A DNA stretch of 17,367 bases from Porphyrobacter sp. UBA7686 (GCA_002482865.1 DLGU01000036.1:9948-27314); one strand, 5' to 3'; shown: positions 1 through 6,950, counted from the first letter of the stretch. Made by a program: numbers and translations. The notes: a model not told the origin generated them from the letters alone.

Positions 1-653
1 ATGGCATCAAGCGGCACGGGACCGCGGGTCGAAACGAGGCCGCCCGATTCCAGACCGAAGGGATCGCCGAAGGCCACACCGTCAACGGTGAAGCGGTTGA
101 AGCGGTTGTTCTGTCCGGCGATGCTGATCGCGCCGTTATTGGTGGCGTCGAGCGTCACCAGCGGATCGCGCGCAGCAAGGTTGCGGATGTCGCGGTTGAC
201 GTTGGCCACGCCGGCAATGTCGTTCGCGCTCAGCACGGTGGCAGCACCGGTGCCCAGCGAGATCGACGAACGGGTGCGTGCGCCGGTGACCACGATAGTC
301 TGGCCCATCTCGGCCAGCGCAACACTGATACGCTGGGCCTGACCGGCATTGAGGAAGCCGATTTCCTGCGAAGCGGTTTCGAAGCCATCAGCGGTCACTT
401 CGACGGTGACCGGGCCGCCAAGACGAAGACCGGCAGCGTTGAATCCGCCCGCAGCGTCGGTGGTCTGGGTCGACTTGGTGCCCGAGGGAACGTGAGTCAC
501 GACCACGGTGGCGCCGACAATCGGGTTGCCGTTCTGGTCAACAACATCGCCGCGAACGGACGAGGTGGTTTCCTGCGCAAACGCCGGAGTGGCGATGGTG
601 GTGGTCGCAGCAAGGCTGACGATGCTCGCCGCAAGGAGATACTTAAGCTTCAT
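1..653 (-). CDS. TonB-dependent receptor, Oar-like, N-terminal part (runs off window)
   Basis: This is the first 217 residues of an outer-membrane TonB-dependent receptor; the rest lies beyond position 1. The ATG at 653 is preceded by an AGGGG-type ribosome site. Residues 1-26 form a Sec signal peptide (basic MKLK start, hydrophobic core, AFA before QE). Residues about 30-112 read as a carboxypeptidase-regulatory-like beta-sandwich (GDVVDQNGNPIVGATV, then an AAGGFNAAGL turn). A TonB-box-like IVVTGA follows at about 120-125, and then the start of the plug domain (TVDGVAFGDPFG near 189-200). This order is that of Oar-type receptors, which move large or scarce substrates across the outer membrane using TonB energy. 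The substrate cannot be read from this part. A Pho-box-like site lies upstream, so a phosphate-related role is possible but unproven. The plus-strand open frame over 1-342 is its shadow. Confidence 0.9.
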   Translation of the reverse strand, partial: MKLKYLLAASIVSLAATTTIATPAFAQETTSSVRGDVVDQNGNPIVGATVVVTHVPSGTKSTQTTDAAGGFNAAGLRLGGPVTVEVTADGFETASQEIGFLNAGQAQRISVALAEMGQTIVVTGARTRSSISLGTGAATVLSANDIAGVANVNRDIRNLAARDPLVTLDATNNGAISIAGQNNRFNRFTVDGVAFGDPFGLESGGLVSTRGPVPLDA

Positions 654-734
654 GGGTAAAAGCCCCTGTTAACGGTGGAGATGAAGAGGTGATCGAAACG
701 TAATGCGGCCTGCCCTAGGCCTGAACGCTTGCGG

Positions 735-756
735 CAAAGCGACTGTTCTGTGACAG
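735..756 (-). promoter_or_regulatory. Pho-box-like tandem site upstream of the TonB-dependent receptor
   Basis: Read on the minus strand, CTGTCAC (756-750) is followed exactly 11 nt later by CAGTCGC (745-739), each unit ending in a short A/T-rich tail (AGAA and TTTG). PhoB binds direct repeats of CTGTCAY at 11-bp spacing. The first unit matches perfectly and the second at 5 of 7. The site lies about 85-105 nt before the receptor ATG. The first unit also sits in the palindrome CTGTGACAG (748-756), so another dimeric regulator is possible. I saw no clear -10 box. Confidence 0.33.
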
Positions 757-898
757 TTTGATGAAACGCCTCACCCCGGCGCGGCGATTCCATAGAGCGA
801 GTCGCGTCGAACGCCAGAAAAGTGTAGGTTTAGCGCGAGTTCCATAGCCGAGTGTTGCATCGCAGCAACGCCCGCAGGGAATTTCTTGAGGCCAATCA

Positions 899-920
899 AT
901 GGGACGAAAAATCGCCCCAT
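899..920 (-). terminator. Hairpin downstream of the 2OG/Fe(II) oxygenase gene
   Basis: Positions 899-907 pair with 912-920 in a 9-bp stem (one G-U wobble in the minus-strand RNA) closed by a UUUU loop. It starts 9 nt after the oxygenase stop codon at 930. No long U run follows, so it is a weak intrinsic terminator or a 3'-end stabilising hairpin. The rest of the 654-929 gap holds the receptor leader, the Pho-box-like site and two copies of TTCCATAG (788-795 and 840-847) of unknown meaning. Confidence 0.45.
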
Positions 921-929
921 AAGCCGGGA

Positions 930-1859
930 TCAGGCGAGGTTGATCTCACGCAGGCGCTGCATGAGGTAATCATGCGCCGTGATCGGCTCCGGCGGGGGAT
1001 TCGCGGCATCGGCAGCAACGCATTCCGGCAGGGGCTCAATCAGGAAATCGGGCCGGAAATGCAGGAAGAACGGCATCGAATACCGCGCCCGCCGCGAAGC
1101 CTCGCCGCGCGGATTGACCACCCGGTGCGTGGTCGAGCGCAGCTTGCCGTTGGTCTGGCGCTGCAACATGTCGCCGACATTGATCACCAGCGCGCCCGGC
1201 GGCACATCGACCGCGTGCCATTCGCCCGCCTTGGTCAACAGCTCAAGCCCCGCTTCTTCCGCTCCGAGCAGGAGGGTGATGGTGTTAATGTCTTCATGCC
1301 CGGCCGCGCGGATCGCGCCTTCGGGTGCACCTTCGCCCAGCGGCGGATAGTGCAGCAGCCGCATCACCGAATTGCCATCTTCGACGCTGGCCGCGAAGAA
1401 ATTGCGCGGGCGGCCAAGGTGGAGCGCGATCGCTTCCAGCACACGGCCACCGGCCACTTCAAACGCCGCGAACAGCGCGCTCATCGTCTCGCGGAAGCCT
1501 TCGACCTCGGTCGGCCAGACGTTGGGGGCCATGAATTCAGCCAGCGGGTGGCCTTCGGGCAGATCACGGCCGACGTGCCAGAATTCCTTGAGGTCGAACA
1601 CTTTGGCGTCCTTGGCCTTTTCGGTGCCAAACGGAGTGTAGCCTCGCGCCCCGCCGCCGCCTTCGATCTTGTAGGCGCGCTTGACCGCATCGGGCAGCGC
1701 GAAGAACGCCTTCGAGACAGCCTCGGCCTCTGCGATCAAGGTCTGGGGGATGCCGTGGTCGCGCACCACGGCAAAGCCATATTCGCCAAAGCTGCGCCCC
1801 AACTCGTCAGCGATGGTTTCGAGCGGCTGGGTCAGCGAGACGGAAGCAATATTGATCAT
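930..1859 (-). CDS. 2-oxoglutarate/Fe(II)-dependent oxygenase, isopenicillin N synthase-like family
   Basis: A 309-residue cytosolic non-haem iron oxygenase. The N-terminal DIOX_N region (about 1-110) carries the family signature FGEYGFAVVRDHGIP. The C-terminal jelly roll has the full iron triad: H188 and D190 in GHEDINTITLLL, and H245 in RSTTHRVVNP. R259-Y-S261 is the RxS motif that binds the 2-oxoglutarate carboxylate. Length and motifs match complete, active members of the plant-flavonol-synthase / IPNS-like group. The bacterial members are mostly of unknown substrate (small-molecule hydroxylation or desaturation), so no gene symbol is given. It lies just downstream of a nucleoside transporter on the same strand (52 nt gap), which permits but does not prove co-transcription. 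Confidence 0.9.
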   Translation of the reverse strand: MINIASVSLTQPLETIADELGRSFGEYGFAVVRDHGIPQTLIAEAEAVSKAFFALPDAVKRAYKIEGGGGARGYTPFGTEKAKDAKVFDLKEFWHVGRDLPEGHPLAEFMAPNVWPTEVEGFRETMSALFAAFEVAGGRVLEAIALHLGRPRNFFAASVEDGNSVMRLLHYPPLGEGAPEGAIRAAGHEDINTITLLLGAEEAGLELLTKAGEWHAVDVPPGALVINVGDMLQRQTNGKLRSTTHRVVNPRGEASRRARYSMPFFLHFRPDFLIEPLPECVAADAANPPPEPITAHDYLMQRLREINLA

Positions 1860-1911
1860 GCCCGGCCCTTACACGCGGGGCACCGCGCCTGCCAAGCCCT
1901 TCGCGCAGCGC

Positions 1912-3375
1912 TCAATAAGGCAGGAACAGGCTCGCCAGCGCCGCGCTCATCAGGTTGGCGAGGCTGCCTGCGGCGAGTGCCCGCAGCCCCAGCCGCGCAA
2001 TCACCGGGCGCTGGTTGGGGGCGAGGCCGCCGGTCACCGCCATCTGGATCGCGATCGACGAGAAATTGGCAAAGCCGCATAGCGCAAAGGTGATGATCGC
2101 GCGGCTGCGCTCGGTCAGTTCAGCGCCTTGCATCTTGCCGAGATCGATGAAGGCGACGAATTCATTCAGCACGATCTTGGTGCCGAACAACCCGCCCGCG
2201 ATCTGCGCCTGATCCCAATCGGAAATGCCGATCAGGAACATCACGGGCGCGAACACATAGCCGAGCAATTGCTGGAAACTGATGCCTTGCAGCCAAGTGG
2301 CGACTTCAGGGCTGATCGGCGCGCCAATGCCGTTTGCAAGGTTCACGATGCCGCCGCCGATTCCGGCGAGCATCCCGTTGGCGAGCGCCACCAGTGCGAC
2401 AAACACCATCACCATCGCGCCTACGGCCACGGCCAGTTTCACGCCGGTCTGGGTGCCTTGCGCTGCGGCTTCGATGATGTTGGCGGGGCGCTGGCCTTCC
2501 TCGAAGGTTTCCGCAGCGCTCACTTCGTCGGCCTTGGCACCGCCTTCTACCAAAGAGGCCGGGCCGACCGCGCTGATCCGCGCCTGGGGGAGTTCGACCT
2601 GCTGCCCGTTTTCGTCATACATGACCACGCGGGTCGCCTCGGTCAGCGAGTTGGCCCCGGCTGGGGCCGCAACGCTCGTATCGCGCCCGGCGGCGAGTGT
2701 GGCATCGTCCGGCATCATGATCTTGGCCATCAAAATCCCGCCCGGCGCCGACATGAAGGCCGCCGCCAACAGGAACGGCACGGCATCCTCACCGATAAAG
2801 CTCGCATAGGCGGCGAGGATCGTGCCGGCCACACCCGCCATCCCGACGCTCATCAGCGTGAACAGGCCCGACGGCGAGAGCGCCGCCAGATAGGGCCGCA
2901 CCACCAGCGGGCTTTCGGACTGGCCGACGAATATGTTGGCGGCCGCGCCCAAGGCTTCAACCTTGCTGATGCCGGTGACAAAGCCGATCGCCCCGCCCAC
3001 CCAGCGCACCAGCCGCTGCATGATACCGAGGTGATAGAGGATCGAGACGATCGCGGCGAAGAACACGATCACCGGCAGCGCGGCGATCACGAAGGTGTTG
3101 GCGAAGGGGTTGGTCTCCATCGGGCCGAACACTGATGTGATCCCAACCTTGGAGAAATCGAGCAGCGCGATCACGCCTTGCGAGAGTCCGCCGATCACCG
3201 CAACGCCCGTATCGGTGCGCAGCACGATCAGCGCGGTAACCGCCTGCAACGCAAAGGCCGAACCGACCACGCGCAGGTTGATCCTGCGCCGCGCCGTCGA
3301 CAATGCGAAGGCAATCCCAAGAATGGCGAGCACGCCTGCAAGGCTCAGCAGGGTGGACGTGATACTCTCGTTCAC
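1912..3375 (-). CDS. CNT-family concentrative nucleoside transporter (NupC-like)
   Basis: A 487-residue inner-membrane symporter that imports nucleosides with Na+ or H+. The CNT hallmarks are present: a gate-like repeat region near 90-110, GQSESPLVVRPY at 151-162, NEF at 404-406 and CGFANFSSIAIQ at 433-444. By comparison with Vibrio CNT, the GQSES, E405, N437 and S440 positions are the nucleoside- and ion-binding residues, and all are kept. The order of N-terminal helices, then the hairpin and transport domain, is normal. Unusual is a hydrophilic stretch of about 75 residues (about 222-297, acidic and Ala-rich, e.g. MYDENGQQVELPQ) between MPDDA and the conserved NIIEAAAQG helix; it makes the protein longer than NupC (about 400). 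The start is GTG at 3375, with AAGAAGGG about 12 nt upstream. Confidence 0.92.
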   Translation of the reverse strand: MNESITSTLLSLAGVLAILGIAFALSTARRRINLRVVGSAFALQAVTALIVLRTDTGVAVIGGLSQGVIALLDFSKVGITSVFGPMETNPFANTFVIAALPVIVFFAAIVSILYHLGIMQRLVRWVGGAIGFVTGISKVEALGAAANIFVGQSESPLVVRPYLAALSPSGLFTLMSVGMAGVAGTILAAYASFIGEDAVPFLLAAAFMSAPGGILMAKIMMPDDATLAAGRDTSVAAPAGANSLTEATRVVMYDENGQQVELPQARISAVGPASLVEGGAKADEVSAAETFEEGQRPANIIEAAAQGTQTGVKLAVAVGAMVMVFVALVALANGMLAGIGGGIVNLANGIGAPISPEVATWLQGISFQQLLGYVFAPVMFLIGISDWDQAQIAGGLFGTKIVLNEFVAFIDLGKMQGAELTERSRAIITFALCGFANFSSIAIQMAVTGGLAPNQRPVIARLGLRALAAGSLANLMSAALASLFLPY

Positions 3376-3399
3376 GGCAGCAAATTGCCCTTCTTCATG
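3373..3399 (-). other. Possible 8-codon leader peptide overlapping the transporter start
   Basis: An ATG at 3399 opens the frame MKKGNLLP, and its TGA overlaps the transporter GTG in the sequence GTGA. The same bases also hold the AAGAAGGG that would serve as the transporter's ribosome site. It may be chance, or a translational-coupling leader. No strong ribosome site precedes this ATG. Confidence 0.15.
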
Positions 3400-3590
3400 T
3401 CGGAAGCGTTAGACCCCTGAAGCCCGCAAGAACGCCTCCCTTGCGCGCAGCGGGACTTGGCGTGGCAGTTTGCGCGCGGCGTTGCAAGCAGGGAAGCGCT
3501 GGAGGCTGAGGCTAACCGGTCGCAAAGCACGGGTGACAGGCAGGTGCGCGCCGCTTTTCTTTTGTCGCGGTGCTGGCTAGCACTTGCGCA

Positions 3591-4289
3591 ATGGACCAAA
3601 CCGATCCCGCACCCGCAACTGCGACCTCGCCCACTGTCAATATGCCTCTGGGGCTGTTCGTCTTCACGCTGTTGTATGGCGGGATGACGGTGCTGGCCGG
3701 CGTGCTGGCGTTCAAGCAGGTGCAATTGTGGCCGACGAACCTCGCGGTCGAGAGCGGGATCTTCCCGTTCCTGCTACTGGTGGTGATCTCAAGCACGCTG
3801 TCTCAGCTTTATGGCCGCGCAATGGCGCAGCGGATCGTGTGGTGGGGGTTCTTCCCGCTCGGGCTGTCGGCGCTGCTGATGTGGCTGGTGCTGGCGCTGC
3901 CCGCCTCGTCCGAGATGATCGCCTTCCGCCCCGATGATCTTGCCGCGTTTGAACGGGTGCACCGTTCGACCTGGCGAGTGTGGATGGCGGGTCCGGCGTC
4001 CTACATCACCTCGCTCTTGCTCAATATCTGGATCTTCGACCGCCTGCGCGGGAGCGGGGCCGAGACGACGCTGGGCCTGATGGTCCGCGGCGCGATTGCC
4101 TCGGCACTGTCGCAAGCGGTCGATTCGGTGATCTTCATCACCTTGGCGTTCTACGGCGAGTTTGACATCACCGACCTGATGATCGGCCAAGTGCTGGCGA
4201 AAGTATTCCTGAGCCTGGTGCTGGTCCCGTTCCTGATCACCGGCGGCGTTCAGGCCGCACGCTGGCTGGACCGAAAGAAGGAAGGCTGA
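3591..4289 (+). CDS. Queuosine precursor transporter, YhhQ/VUT family
   Basis: A 232-residue inner-membrane protein with about six helices (roughly 18-40, 54-72, 84-104, 130-150, 164-188, 195-220). It fits the YhhQ (VUT / QPTR) family, which imports queuosine precursors such as preQ0 or preQ1 for tRNA modification. Family-like features are AGPASYITSLLLNIWIFDRLR (133-153, written here as one conserved helix) and the SQAVDSVIFITLAFYG helix (174-189), which resembles the NVSDTLAFFFIAFW region of E. coli YhhQ. The N-terminal 18 residues are a low-complexity Pro/Ala/Thr tail. I chose ATG 3591; a GTG at 3570 in the same frame would add 7 residues. Neither has a clear ribosome site. It is transcribed away from the CNT transporter over a 215-nt gap in which I see no convincing operator. 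Confidence 0.75.
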   Translation: MDQTDPAPATATSPTVNMPLGLFVFTLLYGGMTVLAGVLAFKQVQLWPTNLAVESGIFPFLLLVVISSTLSQLYGRAMAQRIVWWGFFPLGLSALLMWLVLALPASSEMIAFRPDDLAAFERVHRSTWRVWMAGPASYITSLLLNIWIFDRLRGSGAETTLGLMVRGAIASALSQAVDSVIFITLAFYGEFDITDLMIGQVLAKVFLSLVLVPFLITGGVQAARWLDRKKEG

Positions 4290-4325
4290 GGGGCTAACCC
4301 AGCAACCTCTCGTATTGCGCTCGAA

Positions 4326-4400
4326 CGGCCCGAAGGGCCGCAAGGGCGACCGCCCGCCCGCAGGCCCAACGGGCCGAGGAAATCGCGCCCCGGAGGGCGT
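4326..4400. repeat. Three GC-rich hairpins between the YhhQ-type gene and tRNA-Lys
   Basis: Three short inverted repeats follow each other: CGGCCC-GAA-GGGCCG (4326-4340), GGCCC-AAC-GGGCC (4363-4375) and GCGCCC-CGGA-GGGCGT (4385-4400, one G-T pair). They lie downstream of both the plus-strand transporter and the minus-strand tRNA, so they could end transcription from both sides. Only the tRNA side has T-rich sequence nearby (CTTTTGTTTT just after the CCA end). Confidence 0.5.
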
Positions 4401-4414
4401 GCGGAAAACAAAAG

Positions 4415-4490
<76 letters not shown>

Positions 4491-4509
4491 ACGCTGACGG
4501 CTTCGCCGC

Positions 4510-4524
4510 GTCGCCAGGGGCGAC
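4510..4524 (-). terminator. Short perfect hairpin between folK and tRNA-Lys
   Basis: GTCGCC (4510-4515) and GGCGAC (4519-4524) form a 6-bp stem with a 3-nt loop, 8 nt after the folK stop. There is no U run, so it may be a processing or pause site between folK mRNA and the tRNA rather than a terminator. Confidence 0.3.
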
Positions 4525-4532
4525 AAGGGCGC

Positions 4533-5021
4533 TCACCTAGGCAGGGGGCGCGGGCGGGTCAAGCGGGCTTGGGCTTGGGCGACGGTTAAACCGCTGAGCG
4601 GATCGCGCCAGTCGGCGGCGATGGTGCAAGCCGGGTCCAGCACGAAGCGCCGCTGCGTGAAGGCCGGGTGGGGGATTTTCAGGTCCGCAGAGCGCCACAC
4701 CCCGCCGCTCCACAGAATGATGTCGAGGTCCAGCACCCGGTCGCCCCAACGCTGGCCGGGTCGCCGGCCGAAAGCGCGCTCGGTATGCTTCAGCGCCGCG
4801 AGCAGCGCGGTGGGGGTAAGCTCGCTCGAAAGCACCAGCGCCCCATTGGCAAAGCGCCGCTGCGCCGCGCCCATCGGGGCGGTCGCGATCACGGGCGCGC
4901 GGGCGGTGACGGTGCCGAACGCGGCGCATTCTTCCATCGCAGCCAGCACCACGTCCTGTGGGCGGCCATAGAGGTGGTGCCGCCGGTTGCTCCCCAGCGC
5001 GATCAGATAGGTGCTGGACAC
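4533..5021 (-). CDS. folK: 2-amino-4-hydroxy-6-hydroxymethyldihydropteridine pyrophosphokinase (HPPK)
   Basis: A 162-residue cytosolic enzyme of folate synthesis that transfers pyrophosphate from ATP to 6-hydroxymethyl-7,8-dihydropterin. Visible HPPK motifs: LGSN at 9-12, the APMGAAQRRFANGAL segment (48-62; usually TxPWGxxxQxxFxN), ER-FGRR at 81-87, and RWGDRVLDLDIIL at 91-103, with D98 and D100 as the Mg2+ ligands. IPHPAFTQRRFVLDP (116-130) is the conserved pterin/ATP-side segment. The start is a GTG at 5021, because the conserved STYLIALGSN begins right there and the amidase gene stops just upstream at 5026. The frame extends further upstream (to 5120), but that would overlap the amidase and add non-conserved sequence. 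AGGA lies about 11 nt before the GTG. Translation is probably coupled to the upstream gene. folP and folB are not in the window. Confidence 0.93.
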   Translation of the reverse strand: MSSTYLIALGSNRRHHLYGRPQDVVLAAMEECAAFGTVTARAPVIATAPMGAAQRRFANGALVLSSELTPTALLAALKHTERAFGRRPGQRWGDRVLDLDIILWSGGVWRSADLKIPHPAFTQRRFVLDPACTIAADWRDPLSGLTVAQAQARLTRPRPLPR

Positions 5022-5025
5022 CGCG

Positions 5026-5904
5026 TCAAATGTCCTGCGCAATCCGTCCGTAGAGCTGCGGGCGGCGGTCACGGAAGAAGCCCATCCCGGCGCGGTGCTT
5101 GGCGGCGCGGGCGAGATCAAGCCGCGCGATCAGCACGCCGGTTTCGCCCGCACCATATTCGGCAAGGTAATCGCCCCATTCATCGGTGATGAAGGAGTGG
5201 CCGTAAAAGTTCTGCGCACCCGCATCCGGCCCTTCCGACCCGATCCGGTTGGCTGCGACCACCGGCATGCAGTTCGAGACCGCGTGGCCCAGCATCGCGC
5301 GCCGCCACATCCGGCTGGTGTCGAGGTCCGCATCATAGGGCTCCGAGCCAATTGCGGTCGGATACAGCAGCAATTCCGCGCCCATCAGCGCCATGACGCG
5401 CGCGCATTCGGGATACCACTGGTCCCAGCAGATGCCGACGCCGACCTTGACCGTCGCGCCGCCTTCGCCCGGCACATCCCACACCTTGAAGCCATCATTG
5501 CCAGGGCGGAAATAGTACTTTTCCTCATAGCCCGGCCCATCGGGGATGTGACTTTTGCGATAGGTGCCTTGCACCGCCCCGTCCGGGCCGATCATGGCCA
5601 GCGTGTTATAATAATGGTGCCCGTCCCGCTCGAAGAAGCTGGTGGGGATCGTCACCTTCAGCTTGGCGGCGAGCGCCTGCATCGCGATCACGCTGGGATG
5701 CAGGAGCGTCGGGCGGGCGAGCGCGAACAGCGCCTCGTTCTCTTCGCGGCAGAAATAGGGGCCGGAGAACAGCTCCGGCGGCAGGATCAGCTGCGCGCCT
5801 TGCGCAGCGGCGTCTTCTACCAGCGCGGCGACGGCGGCGATATTCGCGGCTTCGTCATCAGAGCCGAGGGCAAGCTGTAGGGCGGCGACAGTGATAGCGG
5901 TCAT
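5026..5904 (-). CDS. aguB: N-carbamoylputrescine amidase-like carbon-nitrogen hydrolase
   Basis: A 292-residue cytosolic nitrilase-superfamily enzyme. The catalytic triad is intact: E44 (LPPELF), K117 (YRKSHIPD) and C159 (GICWDQWYPE). The segments GPGYEEKYYFRPG (123-135) and the C-terminal FFRDRRPQLYG (277-286) are typical of AguB, which hydrolyses N-carbamoylputrescine to putrescine, CO2 and ammonia in agmatine catabolism. The start is ATG 5904, preceded by AAGGGCGGCGG; a longer frame from 5943 would add 13 residues that run through a hairpin. It lies 4 nt upstream of folK. Agmatine deiminase (aguA), its usual partner, is not in the window. A related amidase specificity cannot be excluded, but the whole protein reads as AguB. 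Confidence 0.88.
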   Translation of the reverse strand: MTAITVAALQLALGSDDEAANIAAVAALVEDAAAQGAQLILPPELFSGPYFCREENEALFALARPTLLHPSVIAMQALAAKLKVTIPTSFFERDGHHYYNTLAMIGPDGAVQGTYRKSHIPDGPGYEEKYYFRPGNDGFKVWDVPGEGGATVKVGVGICWDQWYPECARVMALMGAELLLYPTAIGSEPYDADLDTSRMWRRAMLGHAVSNCMPVVAANRIGSEGPDAGAQNFYGHSFITDEWGDYLAEYGAGETGVLIARLDLARAAKHRAGMGFFRDRRPQLYGRIAQDI

Positions 5905-5920
5905 GCCGCCGCCCTTATAG

Positions 5921-5961
5921 CGATTTCGAGTTCGGTGGAACACCGAACGGCTCGGAAATCG
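5921..5961 (-). terminator. Long hairpin between the methyltransferase and aguB genes
   Basis: CGATTTC (5921-5927) pairs with GAAATCG (5955-5961), GAG with CTC (5951-5953), and TTCGGTG (5931-5937) with CACCGAA (5941-5947) around a GAA loop. A CGG bulge and a single G bulge lie on one side. It begins 20 nt after the methyltransferase stop and ends 16 nt before the aguB ATG. It could terminate the upstream message or act as a leader structure near the aguB ribosome site. No long U run follows. Confidence 0.5.
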
Positions 5962-5981
5962 CGGTCAACAACGGCGCCGCA

Positions 5982-6857
5982 TTACTTGGACTTCTTGAAG
6001 AGCAGCGTCATCCGGTCGCTTTCGCCCTTGTCCTTCAGGTCTTCGCGCTTGGTCGCGAGCGTCGGGGGCATTTCCCACACGCCTTCGGGGTGATCGGCGG
6101 TGTCCTTGGGATTGGCGTTGACCTCGCTCGATGCGAGCAGTTCAAACCCGTTGAGGCGCATGAAGTCGATCACATCCTGCTGCTTCATGTAGCCCTTGGT
6201 GCCATTGGCATAGGACCACGGCGCATCCGCCTTGGCGCGGTGCTGGACGATTCCGAGCAGCCCGTCATCCTTCAACAGCGCGCGCATCGCGCGAATCTCG
6301 GTGTCGGCGATCCCGCCATTGGTGATGCCATGCATCGCACGGATCACCAGAATGCGGTCAAAGGTGCCTTTTTGCTCGGCGGCCTTATCCATCGTCAGGC
6401 CGCTGAACCTGTCCGCCGGAAGCCCGGTGTAGCCCGCCACTTCCGCGCCGAAGCCTGCCGCCTGATCACGGATGCGCTGCTGGCGGGCCGGATCGGCGGT
6501 GGCAGTCAGCGGGTTTGCATAAAGGCCGACCAATTGCCCCTCACCGCCCAGATAGTGGCCGAGCAGGCGCGAGTACCAGCCGCCGCCGGGCGAATATTCG
6601 CCGACCTTCATGTGCGGGCCGACATGGAAGAAGGCGAGCACTTCGGCCGGGTGGCGGTGAACGTCCCGCGCCTTGTCTTCGGCGCGCGAGGGGTGGTTGA
6701 GCGCGCCCGACACCGCCTCGCCATGCATTTTGTTGAAGGCGGCAGTGTCGAGGACGTGGGCATCGCCGTGCTCAGCGTGGTTCATGTGCTGGTGGGCCAG
6801 CAGCGGGGCCGCCACAGCAAGCGCGCTCGCAGCGGCGACAAGGATCAGTTTCTTCAT
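5982..6857 (-). CDS. Exported COG4798-type predicted SAM-dependent methyltransferase
   Basis: A 291-residue protein with a Sec signal peptide (residues 1-21, MKKLILVAAASALAVAAPLL then AHQ). The mature N-terminus is histidine-rich (H22, H24, H27, H30, H34). A Rossmann-like methyltransferase domain follows: VGEYSPGGGWYSRLL (85-99) stands in for the usual glycine-rich SAM loop, GTFDRILVIRAMHG (164-177) for the post-II/IV strand, and MRALLKDDGLLGIVQHR (191-207) for the conserved strand-turn after it. This is the arrangement of the predicted methyltransferases in COG4798, whose substrate is unknown to me. The start is ATG 6857, chosen because GGAGAGAGA lies just upstream and the signal peptide begins there; the frame extends to 6911. 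The export of a SAM-fold protein is notable. Confidence 0.8.
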   Translation of the reverse strand: MKKLILVAAASALAVAAPLLAHQHMNHAEHGDAHVLDTAAFNKMHGEAVSGALNHPSRAEDKARDVHRHPAEVLAFFHVGPHMKVGEYSPGGGWYSRLLGHYLGGEGQLVGLYANPLTATADPARQQRIRDQAAGFGAEVAGYTGLPADRFSGLTMDKAAEQKGTFDRILVIRAMHGITNGGIADTEIRAMRALLKDDGLLGIVQHRAKADAPWSYANGTKGYMKQQDVIDFMRLNGFELLASSEVNANPKDTADHPEGVWEMPPTLATKREDLKDKGESDRMTLLFKKSK

Positions 6858-6898
6858 GGGGTCTCTCTCCGGGGGTGGAAATTTCGCTCGCCAATGCA

Positions 6899-6910
6899 TG
6901 GCAATTGCCA
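6899..6910. promoter_or_regulatory. 12-bp palindrome in the methyltransferase/msrA divergent promoter region
   Basis: TGGCAATTGCCA is a perfect palindrome in the 93-nt gap between the two divergent starts. Further GCCA and TGGC half-sites lie nearby (6890-6893 and around 6927-6931). Its position suggests an operator for a dimeric regulator shared by both promoters. Clear -35/-10 boxes were not found. Confidence 0.3.
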
Positions 6911-6950
6911 CGTGCTAGCCTATTTGTGGCCAATACCAATGGAGATTTCG

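Noticed and set aside
788..847. Direct repeat TTCCATAG (788-795 and 840-847)
   Set aside because: Eight bases repeated once in a 276-nt gap is too weak to call an element.
852..2093. A 413-codon plus-strand open frame
   Set aside because: It is antisense to the 2OG/Fe(II) oxygenase and the end of the transporter and shows no domain; it is a shadow of the true minus-strand genes.
2128..3135. A 335-codon plus-strand open frame
   Set aside because: It is antisense to the CNT transporter, with a composition (His, Arg, Asp, Gly) expected of a shadow frame.
5022..5120. Upstream extension of folK
   Set aside because: It would overlap the end of the amidase gene and add 33 residues absent from HPPK proteins.
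6858..6911. Upstream ATG extending the exported methyltransferase by 18 residues
   Set aside because: It would bury the signal peptide, and the ribosome site GGAGAGAGA sits directly before the ATG at 6857.
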